64,000 nucleotides of DNA, taken from the NCBI RefSeq assembly GCF_001577835.2, contig NC_029521.1, positions 4,159,854-4,223,853 on the forward strand. The letters are read 5' to 3'. How positions within the stretch are numbered: the first letter of the stretch is position 1; every line of letters begins with the position of its first letter. Positions 35,501 to 49,647 of the stretch are shown in pieces. The DNA comes from Coturnix japonica. Its lineage: Eukaryota > Chordata > Aves > Galliformes > Phasianidae. Below the pieces are notes generated by a model. It had not been told where the DNA came from, did not search any database, and saw nothing but the letters and a program-made list of their open reading frames with translations. The translations under genes were made by a program, and so were the position numbers.

Positions 35501-37510
35501 GGAAAATGGGCAGACATCTAAGGAATGGCCCAGTAGCTGCTCAGATTTGGAGGTATTGATCAGAACCAAACAATTAACATGAGCACCAAAGTATCTGCCC
35601 TAGGATAGGTTGGTGCTGACTTTCCTGCCTTTTACATTGATGGTAGATTTAACTTGAGCTACAGACTTTAGAAATGGAAAACAGCTCCTCATTCTCTTGA
35701 AACCAGAGAGAAATCAGTTTGGTGAGCGCAAGGAGAAATAGCTATTACCGTTGTAAATAAAGACTTCACTGAATTACAGGATTTGAAAGAGATCCGAGAA
35801 GGGTTAGCCAAGCTTTTCCCCCACAGTAAATAAAATTAATAACATTTCCAACCTCAGTGGGTGGGACACCATAGTCTGTCCAAAGCGGAGAGCTCTTTGC
35901 AGAACTTGGTCAGATACAGAAAGAAAGAGAGTGGAAACAGTCTACATGTATGCCAAAAGAAACACTAAAAAGTCATTCAGAGTAGCAACACAAAACAGAA
36001 ATGATAATTTGAGATTACACAACGCTTTGGTGCAAAAGGAACATGGTGGTAAACCACTGTGAAAATCAGTGTGGATAAACAAAAAGCAAGAAAGGAATTT
36101 CCAGTAGTAATAATGATAATGGAATAGGCAACGTTTTATTTGGTGTATGATTTCACTTCCTTCTCAGTTTCTGCATAAGTCAATACTACTAAAACAGTCC
36201 AGATTTCCATCCTCCAGTGTTTCTGTCTTTCAGACAGCAACTGAGCTGTGGTCTTTTACACTGCTGCCTATTACCTTCAGGCAATTTAGAAAAGACTAAG
36301 GTAGAGCAAAACCAATGGAAACAGATCTGGCTTTCTCAGGGTTTATTTTATAGGGGCTGAGAGAAAGGACAGGCATCAATTCAAGGAACATGTTTGCAGT
36401 ATGTGAGTCTAAAGAACAGTCTGGGTGTGCTTCGTGTAAGGTTCTGACGCAGGACAGACTATCTGATCGCATTAGTGGAAGAGGCACCAAAGTCGTTTGG
36501 TTTGATGACAGAATTACTCAAAGACGCTCACATCTACCACAGTCTATAGATACCTGCTATACAACACTTTCAAAGGCTCAAAAGGCCTTCAAAAGTTTCT
36601 GACGCATGGGACATGCAACTACAATGAAGAACACACACTTCTACCAAGGCAAGAAATGCTTCACCAAAACGCTGCCCCTGGGATGGGCTGAACTCCTTTG
36701 CCTCCTGGTTAGCTTAAGTAATACCAAGGTCAAGTACATAACAGCCTAGAGCCCGCTCCTTTAGCCCAGACTCTCATTGATCTAAATCCTCTTCCCTTTC
36801 CTCCTGCTGTGTCTAATTAAATCACTAAGCTCTAGGTTGCAGCTCACACTGTGCCCAGAATCAGCTCATCCAGCCCACAACTCAGCTTCGTTTAGTGCAA
36901 TTGTGGGAAGATCAAAAGAAATCAAAAGCTGAGCTGAAGATGGGGGTGGAGGGATGGAGCAGCGCAGCTCCCAGGGCCAGGAGGGGTTAACCTGGACAGC
37001 CACCTGCCATGCAGCAAGGCAAACAGGGCTCTGCCATTGCAGGCTGCCTCTCCAGCACCAGGCAACAGGCTCAGCCCCTTTCTGCTCTCTGCCACAGCCT
37101 CTCCTCCAGCCAGCCCCATCCTTCCCTGCTTTCATCACAGCACCTCTTCACCCACACAAGCAGACCAATTTCTGCTCCCCAAACTGGTGTCAGTTCTTCA
37201 CGATTCAAACCACCTACCCTATCAGCCTCTTGACATTTACCTCCCTGACAATAAAGCCTATAGAGAACAGATTGCTATGGCATTATTTAAGGAGTCCTGA
37301 TGACTCATATGACTCCTCTGTCCTCACTTCTGGTGCTTCTTATTCCTTAAACACACGCCTTGAACCCTTCATTTCCTTCCCATGTATTCTATCTGCTAAT
37401 CTGCTGCTTCCTCTTTTCTCAGCATTAATTAGAAGAAGCTTAAGGCAGTCACCGCTATAGATGGCAAAAAGCCATTCCCAAGCAGGAAAAGCTTACAGAA
37501 AAGTACAAAA

Positions 37511-37716
37511 TCAGAGAATCATAGAGTAGTCTGCGTTGAAAAGAACCACAATGGTCACCCAGCTTCAACCCCCTGCTGTGTGCAGGGTCACCAACCAGCA
37601 GCCCAGAGCCACATCCAGCCTGGCCTTGAATGCCTGCAGGGATGGGGCATCCACAGCCTCCTTGGCAACCTGTTCCAGTGCGTCACCACCCTCTGGGGGA
37701 AAAACTTCCTCTTAAA
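37511..37716 (-). mobile_element. CR1 LINE 3' fragment
   Basis: Starts GAGAATCATAGAGTAGTCTG and ends in CACCACCCTCTGGGGGAAAA, with the central CR1 block present but a short internal deletion in the GCAGCCCAGAGCC segment compared with the other copies. Confidence 0.9.
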
Positions 37717-40700
37717 ATGGCATAAATGAGTTTGGGAACTGAGGAAGAACACTTCTGTTACTCTTCTAGCAAGTGGTGGGTCTGAATTAATTAACAGTTC
37801 ATTTGAGCTGATTACTTAAAGCAGAACTGTACACTCTATTATATCCAGACAGTGCACTGTTGCAGGTGTTTTGATAGACCTGGATTCAACTTACCTTTTG
37901 AAGTGAGGTAGGATGTCCTAAAACCTGACATTAGCAACAGCATCAGAGCTCAGCTGATGTCCTGTGAGGACTGAGTTTCAGGTGATAATTCCTGTTCTGA
38001 AGTGTTTTGCCCTTAGCAGTAACAGGAATACCTGCGCAGATGCAGCAAACCAGTAACAGGTGTAACCATTTTTGCCCTCCCCCCAGAAACATATGGAACT
38101 GATCGCCCTTCAAGGATTTCATTAGAGAAAAATTCAAAACAAATTTCAGACTATTGGTCTGAAATGGGATTTATTCCAGTTGTTTCTGTTTCATTAAACA
38201 TCTGTATCTCACAGCTAGCTCATATGGTGAAGCCCTTGAATTCAGGAAGTATTTACATGCACCGCTGATGAGCTTTCTAACGCAGAAAGGTACACAGACA
38301 TTAAGTAACACAGACCTCTGTTTCACTGCTGTTTCTCATCACCTGTGTTCAACAAGGCACTAGTCAACAGATGAACAACTTCTCAGATATGAATTACTCC
38401 TTCACAGAGTGAAAATGTTCGTCCAGTTTCAAGCCATTATTTCCTTAAACCGGTGTAGTGCGCAACACTAGCCTGCTAAAGTCACCAGCTGAGTCATTCC
38501 CATTTGAAAACAATCAAGTGCTTCCCCCCTGAGTGTTATTCTCAACGCTGTTACTTGCTGTGAATTCACAGAGTTATTTCACATTTTTTAATGTGACTCA
38601 GATGGGTGGATGCAAAGTTGCGACAGCAAGAGGATGCAGTTTTCTGTAATAATAATAAATAAAACAAGCATTATGCATTACCAGAGTCCCATCTGTGCAA
38701 CATTAAGTTAAGAAACAAGGGTCAACTTCAGATTTGCTAATTTAGCTTTGTCAGGATGAAGTTGTATTTTCTCTATGAAGAACAGGCATGTTCCATAGCT
38801 TGCTCCACAGGGGTTCCTGTGGCACAGTTGGGCTTATTGGCATCCGTGAGATCTGCAAAATGGAAGGATCTAACAGCTGGCTAAAAACAATCAGTAAGAC
38901 CATTCGCTAACACTCTATGCGACCCACCTTCGGTCTTGTGATTCAGGTTTCTTGCAGCTGATTGCTCAGGAAGCTGAAATCACAGATGCATGACAGCCTG
39001 AACCCCTCAGCTGCTTACCTAATGCTGGCAAAGAGAACCCAGCTTAGAGTGCTGGCACCAAGATGACACAAAGGAGTCGCCTCCAGAGAGAAGCTGACTC
39101 ACTGCTGGCCTTAGGCGTAGTACAAAATGTATTGTTTCGGAGAAGGACGAAGCTGTAAGTGGCAATGACTGTTTCATTCTGGTGATCTCACCACTGGAAG
39201 ATACCTTCTTCCATTTGCTCACCAAGTGATACACTCCTCGGAAAGCTAATTCCTGGTTGGACAAGCTGCATACCTGTTCTTCCAAAATCAGCCTCTCCAA
39301 GCAATGCACTCTGCTTCCACATATATTCAATTACTGCTTCAACCCAGCAGTCAGGGAGTCAATAAAGAGGGTGAAAATAATTCACCTCTTCTAGAAGAAT
39401 CATGAAACCAAGCCTCATTTTACATAAGGGATTCAGCAACCTCCAGGTGGTGAGAACATCAGGTCACAAGCAGCTGGCAGATAACAAATAAATAAGTGAG
39501 GAATCCCCACAGACCCTGGTGGGCAAACGTCTTCTCCCAAGGGAACATCCACAGTAACCTCGCACCAATTTCCTTGTCCCTCTGTGCTAAGTCCAGGATG
39601 GAGATCATTCTCTTGTTTTCCTCTTCGCCGTGTAAGGCACTCTCCTTTCCCCACATGGAAGGGTGTTTGACTGTATTTTTGTTCCTGGAAGTAATCTCCA
39701 TTTAATTTTCTCTCTGTTTCGCTTACAGTCACGAGGGACTGCAATTCAACCTTTGCCAAGTTCATGCTCAGCCAGACTCCAGTCCACACTGCCAGATTTC
39801 ATGCCCAATGATACAATCTTCCTTTTTATGGCACACACATCCTCTGCTGACATACAGCCTTTGTTTATTCTGTTTCTCCTCCCTAAGCACTCCATAGTAT
39901 CTCTATGACCTACTTGCTTTTGCCAAGCCTTTGGTTTGTCCAAGAAAGAGATGCAGAAAGGCTGCAAGAAAACAAAGTAAGGAAAACAACACAAAAAACC
40001 CCCCACGCTCCCAAAATAGACTCAAACCTTGTGTTTGCTCTCCCTTTTGCCAGACTGCCTGCTGGCAGAAATTCCCATCCCTGTTCACTGGTATGCTTTC
40101 TTTGGCTGCTGGTGTCTTGGGAACATCTCAACAGCTGGATTTTGTGCAAACCTATATTCATATGATCTCATTATATTCTCATATATGGACATTTCCAAGA
40201 TGAATACGCTGAAGAATGCTTTCTCTGATGGTAATCAGTGACTGACTAACTTTCCAGAAGACAAATAGCTTTATAGATATCACATACTCTCTGCTACACC
40301 CAGATCTTCTGCCTTGCACTGAACAACATACTTTGCAGTTTAACTGAATATTTTCTAACTCACAACGCTGATTAAGAGCTGTTCATCTGCAACCTCATTC
40401 TGAGTGCTTACCAACAGCAGGACTCAACTTAGGCAATTACCCAAGATGACCAAAACGCTTTAGACAGGTAGCCCTACTGAACATCAGAATCTTACTTGGC
40501 GTGTTTCTTTTGGCTGTATTTCCCTTGTGCAGGAAGAGCTTCTCTCACTATAGAAACAACCTCCAGAGTACGATACTAGAGGAAATCCTCACTGTTTTCT
40601 TCACTTCCCTGTGGGCACCAGATCTCACTGTGGTTAATCATAGCACCGTTCGACAAATAAGAAGGAGCCACCTTGGAAGAAAGTAGCTGTTCCATGATCC

Positions 40701-42064
40701 TGAGATGAATTCATTAGGAATCTGCAGGAAACATGCAGAAAGGGGCTGAGTGACCTCTGCAGCCGTGGTCCAGAACAGCAATTTCTATATATTTTTATAG
40801 CTTTTCTGGTGTAGAGGGAAAAACCAATTCTATGAACGTTCATTGCTTTTTAGTAGTATATTGCAGAGCACGGCAGAAAAGCGTCCAGAAACCGGCTCCC
40901 TTAGAAAGAGCACAAGAGGGAGATTGCACTTGAGAAAGACACTTAGTATAAGGACAAAGGTCCAGGAGAAACATACTCAGGAAACAAAAACCAACTACTC
41001 ATAAGCATCGTCCTGCCCCGAGGCTTCTCTCCAAAGCAGCACAAGGCTCTCACTCCTGCAGGTCAGCATCCCGCTGGTAAAGAAGTGACCGGCACAGCAT
41101 TGCATGTCCTCTGTCTGTTGGCTTCGCTTCCACTTCCCCCATAGTCTCAACACAGACAATCTCTTACTTCAGCAGTCATAGCCTCTGTACAGCATGTACA
41201 GCCTTAGTTGTACACGGGCTTTGCAGTGCATTCCTAACTTGCTCTGTAATATCTACTCCTTGATAAAAATGTAACAGTTTGCATGGAAATCTATTTATTT
41301 TTGAACTCAGGCAACACAAAACGCTTCACAAACCTTTTTTTTTTGTTGCTGTTCTTTCTTAAGTTGTGTAGGATTATTAATACTCCTTCAAAGGTAGGAA
41401 GCTAAAGACCTGCAAAGTGGGAGGGATGTGGCAGGTTGTGCCAGGAACCTGCAGCAGGCTCAGGGCCAGAGGGCTACATCCTCACACATGGACACTTATC
41501 CACACGACACCCATGAGCTCTGAAGATAAACATTTAACTTAGACCTGCTCAACCAAGCACGCAGTCAGAACACCGTTGACGGAGCTATCTTAACGTATGG
41601 TGTTATCACATCTAACTTATTTCCAACACCTTCCCAACTGGGAAGAGCTCCGAGGAGCTTCTGTCGCTTTCCAAAGGTGAGGCATCACCAACACAAGGCT
41701 GCTGCGCTCAGTCCAGCAGAACTTTCGCCTGCCCAAAAGAGATTTTTCTCTGAAGTCCTGAAAACAAATGACACGAGACCCCTGTTTTTGCACAACCCTA
41801 ACGATCCCACATTCCCCAACCTCCCTACTTCCCACACCCTACACCAAATCCTGCAGGGAAAGAAACATCCCGCACCCCTCCCCTTCCCTTTATCCCCCTC
41901 GTTTTCTTGCCCCCCTTGCTGTACTTACTGGATTCCGAGTTTTCCAGCACATTCCAGTTGTAGGCTGCATAAATAAATACAGGGTAAAAACTTTGGGGGA
42001 GCTTGGAGCGCTGCCAGCCTGCCTGGATAACTGGGCTTTTTGTGGAGCTGGAAGGGTGGTGGTG

Positions 42065-42109
42065 TTTTTTTTTTTTCTTAAAGGGGGGGAAAAAAAAAAA
42101 AAAAAAAAA
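42065..42109. repeat. T12 / G7 / A-run homopolymer cluster upstream of PLAC9
   Basis: A run of twelve T, a short linker, a run of G and then about nineteen A, all within 45 bases and about 160 bases upstream of the PLAC9 start codon. The T and A runs could pair. Length is likely polymorphic. Confidence 0.75.
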
Positions 42110-42267
42110 GCAGAGTTTCAGAATCTTGGCTCAGCCTGGGCATATTTCCTCCTAGCTCTGGCTAAACCTCAGCACGAACTGCTGGACGGACAGACGGAGC
42201 AGTCTATGCACAGCCTGGGAGGGAGCCTGCCGTGCTCTGCACCGGGACCAGAGCGGAGCGTGGGACC

Positions 42268-45200
42268 ATGCTGCTCATCTGGGCACTGGCGTTTGCTGGA
42301 GTCCTGCAGGAACAGGAGCTCTTTGGTGAGTGACTCCAAGCTTGAAAAGCACAAACTGCAGCATGGTGAAAGACTTTGCATGGGGGCAGGAGGGGGAGAT
42401 AAGGAATTGCTTCTTCTATGGGTTTTCTATGAAGGTGTCACAGGTATGCATCCTCTCCAGGGGAATATCTCTAATTCTGTGCTACTGAACCTGTCCTAAA
42501 GGCACACTGCTTTTTTAGAGCTATTTCTCTACTCACAGCAGCAGGGAAATACACTATCAGTATATTTTCAGAAGTTGACATGTGCTGCACCTCCATCATC
42601 AATGCTCTGGAGCCTTTACAACAACACATACGAAACCTCACAGAACTAAGGCCGAAGTTCAAGGTGAACAGAGACAGAATCTCCTTTATCCAAACCTCCT
42701 TTTTAGATGTGCTGCTTAACAGTGCCGCATTTTTGTCTCTTCTGCTTTGGATTACTTGTTGAGATCCTTGAGGCTCGCAGCGCCTTCCTCAAATACCTTG
42801 GGAGTAAGAAGCAGAAACACACAACAGCTGATAAACTGGCATCTAAGCCGTGCTTTTATTAAGAGCAGGGCTGGTGCTAACCTAACCTGTAATAGCATTT
42901 CAGCTGATGGTATGTCCGAGAGCTGATCTGTTCAGCCAGTCCCAGGATTTATAGTCCCCTTGCTACCACAAACCTGGCTTCACAGCCTGTTTGCATTACG
43001 TGTTTTCTGCTAGCTGAGGCCCAGCATCATTCCCCCTCTGCTCAGACTGCCTGACAACACACAGTGTTTGTATTTTGCGTCAGGGCAGTGAGTTTCCATT
43101 ACAACCCAAATATTTCCCAAACAACTGTTTAGTCCCCTCTCCCCCCAAGTACCACATGCTCTTCCTTGTCCCACCTCCCTCCCACACAACTGGCTTCATA
43201 ACATTTATCTGTGACAAACTGAATTATCAGTTCTAGCAAGGGCACTCCGGCTAGTTTCCACCCCAGGAGTACGGCAGGAAAACTGTTTTTGCTTATTTGC
43301 TCCGTATACGTATTATTTTATCTACAAGAAAAGGAAAAAGGAAAGAAAAAGCCTGTCTCAGAACAGCTCTTGCCACAGGGAGGCAGGAGGAAATAGTTAT
43401 TAGTAAGGTGAGAGTTCCTGGTCTGTACTGGCTGGTTTCTTCAAGTCAAGCTGAGGAAGGGTTTGAGTTTGTGCCTGTCACAGCCAGGTGTGTATCGTGG
43501 CTGGCTGAAAGACTTCAAAGAAGTCACTTCTACTGTCCCTTTTCTACCTTCGAGATGAGGAACACGACTTCTTATTACAGATCCTTCCCCTGACCGCTAC
43601 ACCCCCATGATTCATCCATTGGTTTTTCCTGTTTTGTTTGGCAACAGTTCCTCTTAAAAATGGTTTGGGGTTGGACAGAATAGAGTTTATGTTTTTATTC
43701 AGCCATTAACAGGAACTATTTCATGTCCACAGCATCAGCTTTCAAGCGGCTCAAGGTGAGAGGTTAGTGTGGGTGTCCAGTTGAAACAATTACAGGCTCC
43801 CACCTTCTGTCTGCAGCTTTTCATTCCTAGCTGCTACTGCTGGCTTAGTTTGTGAGATTGTGCTGCTGCTAATACAGCATTCACTATAGTCATGTGCACC
43901 GGGCCATTCAGTACCTGCCCTATTTAAACACACTGCCATTCCTATAAAAAGCTCAGGGCAAATAGTTCTGAGGGTGTAGCGTCCCAGCAGCACAGTGTCT
44001 CGTCTCCTATGCATTTATGCATGGAACAGAGGTGACCTGGAATCCTCATGTAAACAACTATCGGGCAATCAGGTAAGCAGGCCGGGCCCTGTGGCACACT
44101 CCAGTTAGATGAGCATACCCAGTACTGAGCATGCTACTGGGAAAGAGAAACTGGGGAGCCTAGTGTTTTAAGAAGTCTAAGTTCATCTGGCTTTTAATGC
44201 AAGAAAAGGCAAAATAAAGCATAAGGGAAAGTATTTTTCCCCTCAAGGCTGGGTAGATTCAACAAGTTTTGGACTGAATGGCCAATGATAAAGGCAATAT
44301 TCAGTAATCAGAGGCAGGCTAATGTTTAGAAACCGAAGAGGGAAAAATAGAACACAACCAAACCTTCAGAACTTCTTATTTTTGCACAAAATCAACTGCT
44401 TGCACTCTCAAAGCAGTATTGTGCTCCCAGATGATCAAGCTTCAAAACAGTCTATTTAAATCCACAGTAAAACTCATGAGGTACCATCTGAAACCAGCCT
44501 GAGTCATCATTTGCTACTAATGAGCTAGCAGTAGTTTCATCTACACCCCACATAACAGATGTTTCCTTTCCCTATAGAAGCCACTTCCAGAGTGGTTGCA
44601 GTACACACAAAATGTCTGCCAGAAGATAACACATCTTCAGTCAAGTTCCTAGAATTTTTTTTTAGTATTAGGACAAAAATGACAAGATTGTCTTTCCTGT
44701 ACGATACTTCTTTCTATGGCCAAAACTTATTCACATACAAACTACACAGCCACAGAGTCAATTAGTTGTAGTCACAGACTCACCTCACACCCTGCTCCCT
44801 GTGATTGCAGCTCCCATTACTAAGCACAGCCCAAAAGCCACATCCTCAGAAATCCTTATCCCCAGATACCAGTGGTCACCCTCAAATTTAGGGGCGGCAT
44901 CAAATATTCCCCTCTCTGACCTCCTCCATTCTCAAAACCAGATTAAGCTCACCCATGTCACATAACTTACATTCTTTACACGTGCCACAACACACTTCCT
45001 TTTCTTCCCAAAATGGCTCATCCTCTTCTGCACACACAAGTATCTCTTATACAGCTATTAGCTGTAATTAATCCTAACACTTCGCCTTAATTTCCAAACC
45101 AAATCCATACACATACAGAAATAAAGGGAAACATGCATTTGTAGCTCAAAACATCAGAATATCCTCTCCTTAAGAGCAACTTACTCACCAGCCACGTAAA

Positions 45201-48200
45201 CCATCCTTCTTTTCTCTTTGATTTCTTGTAGCCATTTTCTATTGCAAAAGCGAGCATAAGACAACGTTCACTGGCCACTTGGCACAAGAAGATCAGCATG
45301 TTGGAAATATATTTCAAACCAAGAGGGGAACGTTTCAGTCTTACCTTCCTTTATGTAAAAATACACAAAACCCAGGTGCTTCATACACCCAAAGGAAACG
45401 GGAGGGTTGACATAACTGGAAACTAAGCTTGCTGTCTTGAAGAACAGTCCCCCAAACTAAACATGACTAACAGTCTTGGCTTAAGACAGACCTAGGTATG
45501 AAAGCATTAATATTGATAGACTTTTGAAGTTCCATCTTTCCCATACTCAGCAGCAAGTTAAACTCAACTACGTTTGCAAACCTTGAGTTAACCCTTTAAA
45601 GCTATGTTCACACATTAATGTTGAGTCCAGCGGTATAGTTCGATAAGAAACACTGTAAGCAAGGATTGGCAACTGCCTTTGGACGTCCATCATGTTCCTC
45701 CCAGCTGAGTTGGAAGGGGTCACCAAATTTACTCAAGTGATGATTTTTCTCCTGTTGGAACACAAATCCATCACTACCAGCTTTGTTTTCTCAGTAGGAG
45801 CTTTCCCATCACTTCTTGCTATATGCTACAGGAATAAAATAGTAGTGCCAAACCTAAGGTAGTACAAAAATGAACATGCAGCGCAGCTTGTCTCCTCCAA
45901 TAGCTATAAATGTTCCCTTCTATTCGCTTTTGTCTATCACATGACTTCAGCCTTTATATGCCATCTGGTTCCATTTTTGGTCTCACTTGTCTTTCATTTG
46001 GCCTGTGGTCTGCTTTGGTTTACCTCGCGCTCCCTGCTGAGCACAACATGAACTCTCAGTCAGTTCTCAAAACTACAATGGTTACAGAAAATGGCAAAAT
46101 AAAAAGGTTTTTTTCAACAACTTTAAGACCAATAAGGAACATAATGGTCACTTAGCTCAACCTTCCCCATAACCCTGCCCAAAGAACCCAACCCAGTATT
46201 TTCTACAGCTAGTCCATATCTTCAGTTTGACTTGTAAGGCATCTCTGGGAATTATCCTTATGAACAGTACAAGCAATGCAGAGGGTACTTTCAATTACCA
46301 ACTCAAGTCAATGACGTAAAAATGTGTTTTAATCTGCACTGGTGTGTTCCAGCTTGCAATTCTGTGAATCAGATGCCTCTGTGACACAGGTACATGGACA
46401 AGAGTTTGCTTATATATACAACTAATGGTCGGGGGCCAGACATAGAGGAGCAAAAATGCCATCTGGTAGCACTTCTACTGGTCAAGTGGCAGTTAACATT
46501 ACCCTCTGATTTCTGACACCAACTTCAGTCTGAGATGCACATTTACTTATGTCTATGTATTATATATGCACACACTAGGTATATACCTATATAGATTTAT
46601 ATACATTATGAAAAGCTTTTCAGAAGTTATATACTCACATTTGTATTTAGTGTGAGAGCAGGTGTGAGTACCTATCTGGAATTCAGATACTGGCAGGTAA
46701 AGATCACATGAAGAAGTTCACACACCTAAGAGGCAATGACACAACCACTGTACTTCCTTACACCCAATAGCAAGCTTCTTGTTTATGAGGGTCCTGCTTT
46801 AATTTCTCACACAAAAGCACCTCTACCTGCTGGCATCCTTAAACCTCACTCAAACTCTGTTTCTCTGCTCCTTCTACTGGTTTCTGACGGTACTGCAGCA
46901 AAGGGCAGTAGAACCACCCTTGTATTGGGTGGTTCATTAGCCTGACACAAAGGACAAAACGTACAAGACAGAAATTAAGTCAGAATTTCTAGATGATTGG
47001 CAGCATAAATAACTTAAGAATTTAATGCTTGCTCTTATAAAATCGTGGGTCACCAGAGTGACTCAGATATATGTAGTATTTACGTACAAAGGACTGGACG
47101 TGTCCATGAACAGCCCATCCCAGAGATAAAGGCTGTGGGCTAGCTAAATAACCAGCAGCCAAAACCTCAAGCCGAAGCTCTGAGAATAGCAGAACCCAAG
47201 GAACTACAGACCAAAGCACTGTCTGCCTGATCCATTGTCCCTTCCCAAAGTAACCCGTCTTGGTGTGGTGGTGAAGGGCACCACAAGCACAAAGGCATCT
47301 CTGCTGTGGTGAGAAAGCTGCCATCCAGGCAGAGACACAGGCCCTTCCTAACAGGACCTATTCTGGGCAGCATTAGCTCTCCTGCATTTCCCATTGCTAG
47401 GAAATGCACAAAACTAAACAAGCCTGGCACACAGTGCACAGCTGCTCAAAACTCCACAAACAAACATTTAGGCCTGGTGCTGGCCCTCACCCAACCTTTC
47501 CACTCCACCTCGTGACTCAAGGCTGTGCCTCCAACATGATGGGCAGCAGTTCAGCATGCTGCTGAATCAGGCACGACACAGAGATAGAGCTGGGAATACT
47601 AGAAAGGTGGAAATCCTATAAATAACTGACAGTAAAAAAAGAGCTTATCTTGTTATTATACTATTGTTGGAGCAGAAAAGGTTTGTAGATGAAGAGCAGC
47701 CATTGCTTGGCAGCCTCCATTTCATAGTTTCATAGTTTCATAGTTTCGTGCGGGTTGGAAATTTCTGACACAAAAATTCAGCGTTTCCACATTGCTTTAG
47801 CTGTGATAGAAAAAACAACAACACGTAAATAAGCAGAATTTTTCAGCGCGTGGTTCAACCTGATTACTTAATTAGAGAGTAACAACATTCCCAAAACACC
47901 ACCGACAACCGTGAAGCAGCTGCCTTCAACATAGCTGCCATATTTCTAGTCTTGGTAAGCACTAAACGGGCACAGTAAGTCCTTGGGATCCTGTCCTCAC
48001 AGCACCACCTCCTGGTGAATGCACAAAAACCCAACCCTGCAAGTCCAATGTACTCAAATATACTGGCTAAAACTCTGCCAAAGCCTTTTCTAAACACCAC
48101 CACACCTAGTTCATTAGGTCACGTTTTATTCCTCTCCTCCTCACTGCCTTCTGCCCTCAAGGGCTCTATTCCAGCTCACAGCACACACCTGATACCATCA

Positions 48201-49514
48201 AACCGCTGCAATCCTTACCAAAACATTTATACCAGATAACACCTAAATCCACAGCACTAACCTGTCACGAAGCACTGCACCAGGTTCAAATCGCTGCTCT
48301 CACACAACACTATTGGAAACAGACACAGCTGTTCCTCCTGTGCCAACCATAACCAAGTTACGGAAAAGAAAATGCTCCACTAAAGCACAGGCAGCATCAG
48401 ATACTGCTCCTACATGGACTACAGCCATGGATATATCCATATTTAACTGAGTTACTCCCACCCAGGACAAGATGCTCAATAAAGAATGCTCTTGAGCAAG
48501 CCAAATACAACCTCAGAAGTCACAAAGGCAAACGTTATGACTAAAAACGTCCTGTTAATGTAACTGTGGATGTTTTTCCAGCTGCTGCAGACCCCACCAG
48601 TCTGTTACCTGGAAGTCAGGGAAGCCGGTGCCATGAACGGGATACAATGCACGAACGCTTAGATATTATTGAAGAGGTAAGAGCTGTAGCACTGGTTCCT
48701 TGAATACACTAAACCTCTGTCCAAATCTTTTAACTACAGAAAACGTTCTATTATAAATACTGTAATTTAAGTCTTGCCAAATAAAATTTTAATACTTGTT
48801 CCACTAGAGGCCACTATAACATGAAAAATAGCTTAAATTGCAATCAACGAGTAAATCAGCTGTTAGTAACATGGGACAGCAGGATGTGCCTTTAACTAAC
48901 ACATTTGGTACACAATTCCTTCCACGTGACCCCTTGACTGGTTTTCTCTACATTTTTATCCATTTCTTCCATTAGAAGGTAATAAAAACTGTGGAGCATC
49001 TAGAATCAGAAGTCAAATCACTGCTCAGTATCATCAGTGAGACAACATCAGACCTCCCCGTTGCCACAGGAACCCCACTGATAGACATTTTTGATGGTAA
49101 GTATCTAGTGGGACATAACCTAAGCTAACAACAACGTCACATGTGCTATTCTGAAAGCCATCTTACCATATTGGATGAGAGATAATTCATTCAATCAATT
49201 CATTGCCGGGAAGGCCTCAGTTGAAATACATGGTTCAGTTCTGGACAGTGTCACAACCACCTCTGCCTATTTGCAACACACCTACAGTAAGTACTGCTCA
49301 GATTCAGGTTGTGCTGACTACCACCTTGTCCAAGAACTGCAAAGCTATAGCACCTTCTTTCTGTGCTTTGATGAATCAAACAGTTCTCCTCTCTGTAAAG
49401 TAACAGGTATCACACTTTAACATTTATCCAGAAAAATTGATCCTGACCTTGTAACCAAGAATAACTACATCATACCTTCTTTATACAGATGCCACTGAGC
49501 ACAGCAGAGACTGA
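42268..49514 (+). CDS. PLAC9: placenta-specific protein 9 (PLAC9), four coding exons
   Basis: Exons 42268-42325, 48582-48676, 48976-49096 and 49489-49514 join to 99 residues and a TGA; human PLAC9 is about 97. The ATG sits in a good context (GGGACCATGC). The first 22 or so residues are a signal peptide (MLLIWALAFAGVL, cleavage likely after the AAA before DPTS), so the product is a small secreted protein. A single Cys at about 38 precedes ERDTMHERLDIIEEKVIK and TVEHLESEVKSLLSIISE, an amphipathic coiled-coil-like segment that matches the human RLDVMEEMVEKTVDHLGTEV region. Function is poorly known. Splice signals are canonical (donors GTGAGT, GTAAGA, GTAAGT) and the last exon adds only DATEHSRD. 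Position between TMEM254 and ANXA11 agrees with other vertebrates. Confidence 0.93.
46120..46200 (-). mobile_element. possible degraded CR1 fragment
   Basis: CATAATGGTCACTTAGCTCA followed by ACCTTCCCC resembles the degenerate start of a reverse-complemented CR1 3' end. The match is weak and short. Confidence 0.3.
46553..46611. repeat. TA-rich simple repeat
   Basis: Interspersed TATATA, GTATATAC and TATATAG units over about 60 bases, imperfect microsatellite sequence. Confidence 0.6.
47720..47768 (-). mobile_element. CR1-type tail with 8-base tandem units
   Basis: TTTCATAG is repeated three times and followed by TTTCGTGCGGGTTGGAA. CR1 elements end in 8-base tandem repeats next to a GGGTTGGAA-like block, so this looks like a diverged reverse-complemented CR1 3' end with almost no body left. 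Confidence 0.55.
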
Positions 49515-49647
49515 AGAGAGCTGAAAGGAATGAGATGGCTGTTGTAAACAGTTGCAATTGATTTAAAAAGCTCCCTGGTGTTCCCAGAACTTGAGCAGAG
49601 ATGTACAATCCCAAAAGTACTTTTCATTCTGTGTTCTTGTGCTTTTC

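Larger units (their letters stand above)
32591..42267. other. 9.7-kb interval between the dehydratase-like gene and PLAC9
   Basis: The two flanking genes diverge from here, so promoters and undetected 5' exons of both may lie inside. I find one CR1 copy near 37,511-37,715 and short T/A tracts next to PLAC9. Open frames of up to about 170 codons exist (one on + at 36,954-37,460) but have no family resemblance and low-complexity Pro/Ser/Cys composition, so no gene is called. Confidence 0.55.
42326..48581 (+). other. PLAC9: PLAC9 intron 1
   Basis: A 6.3-kb intron. It contains a TA-rich stretch near 46,553-46,611, a possible degraded CR1 near 46,120-46,200 and an 8-base-period CR1-type tail at 47,720-47,768. 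I find no further coding exon. Confidence 0.6.

Noticed and set aside
36954-37460. A 168-codon open frame on the + strand
   Set aside because: Pro/Ser/Cys-rich, low-complexity translation with no recognisable motif, splice context or promoter. It overlaps other similar frames on both strands.
41768-42499. A 243-codon open frame on the + strand over the PLAC9 promoter and first exon
   Set aside because: It passes through T, G and A homopolymers, runs in a frame other than PLAC9, and has no family resemblance. The secure PLAC9 exon lies inside it.
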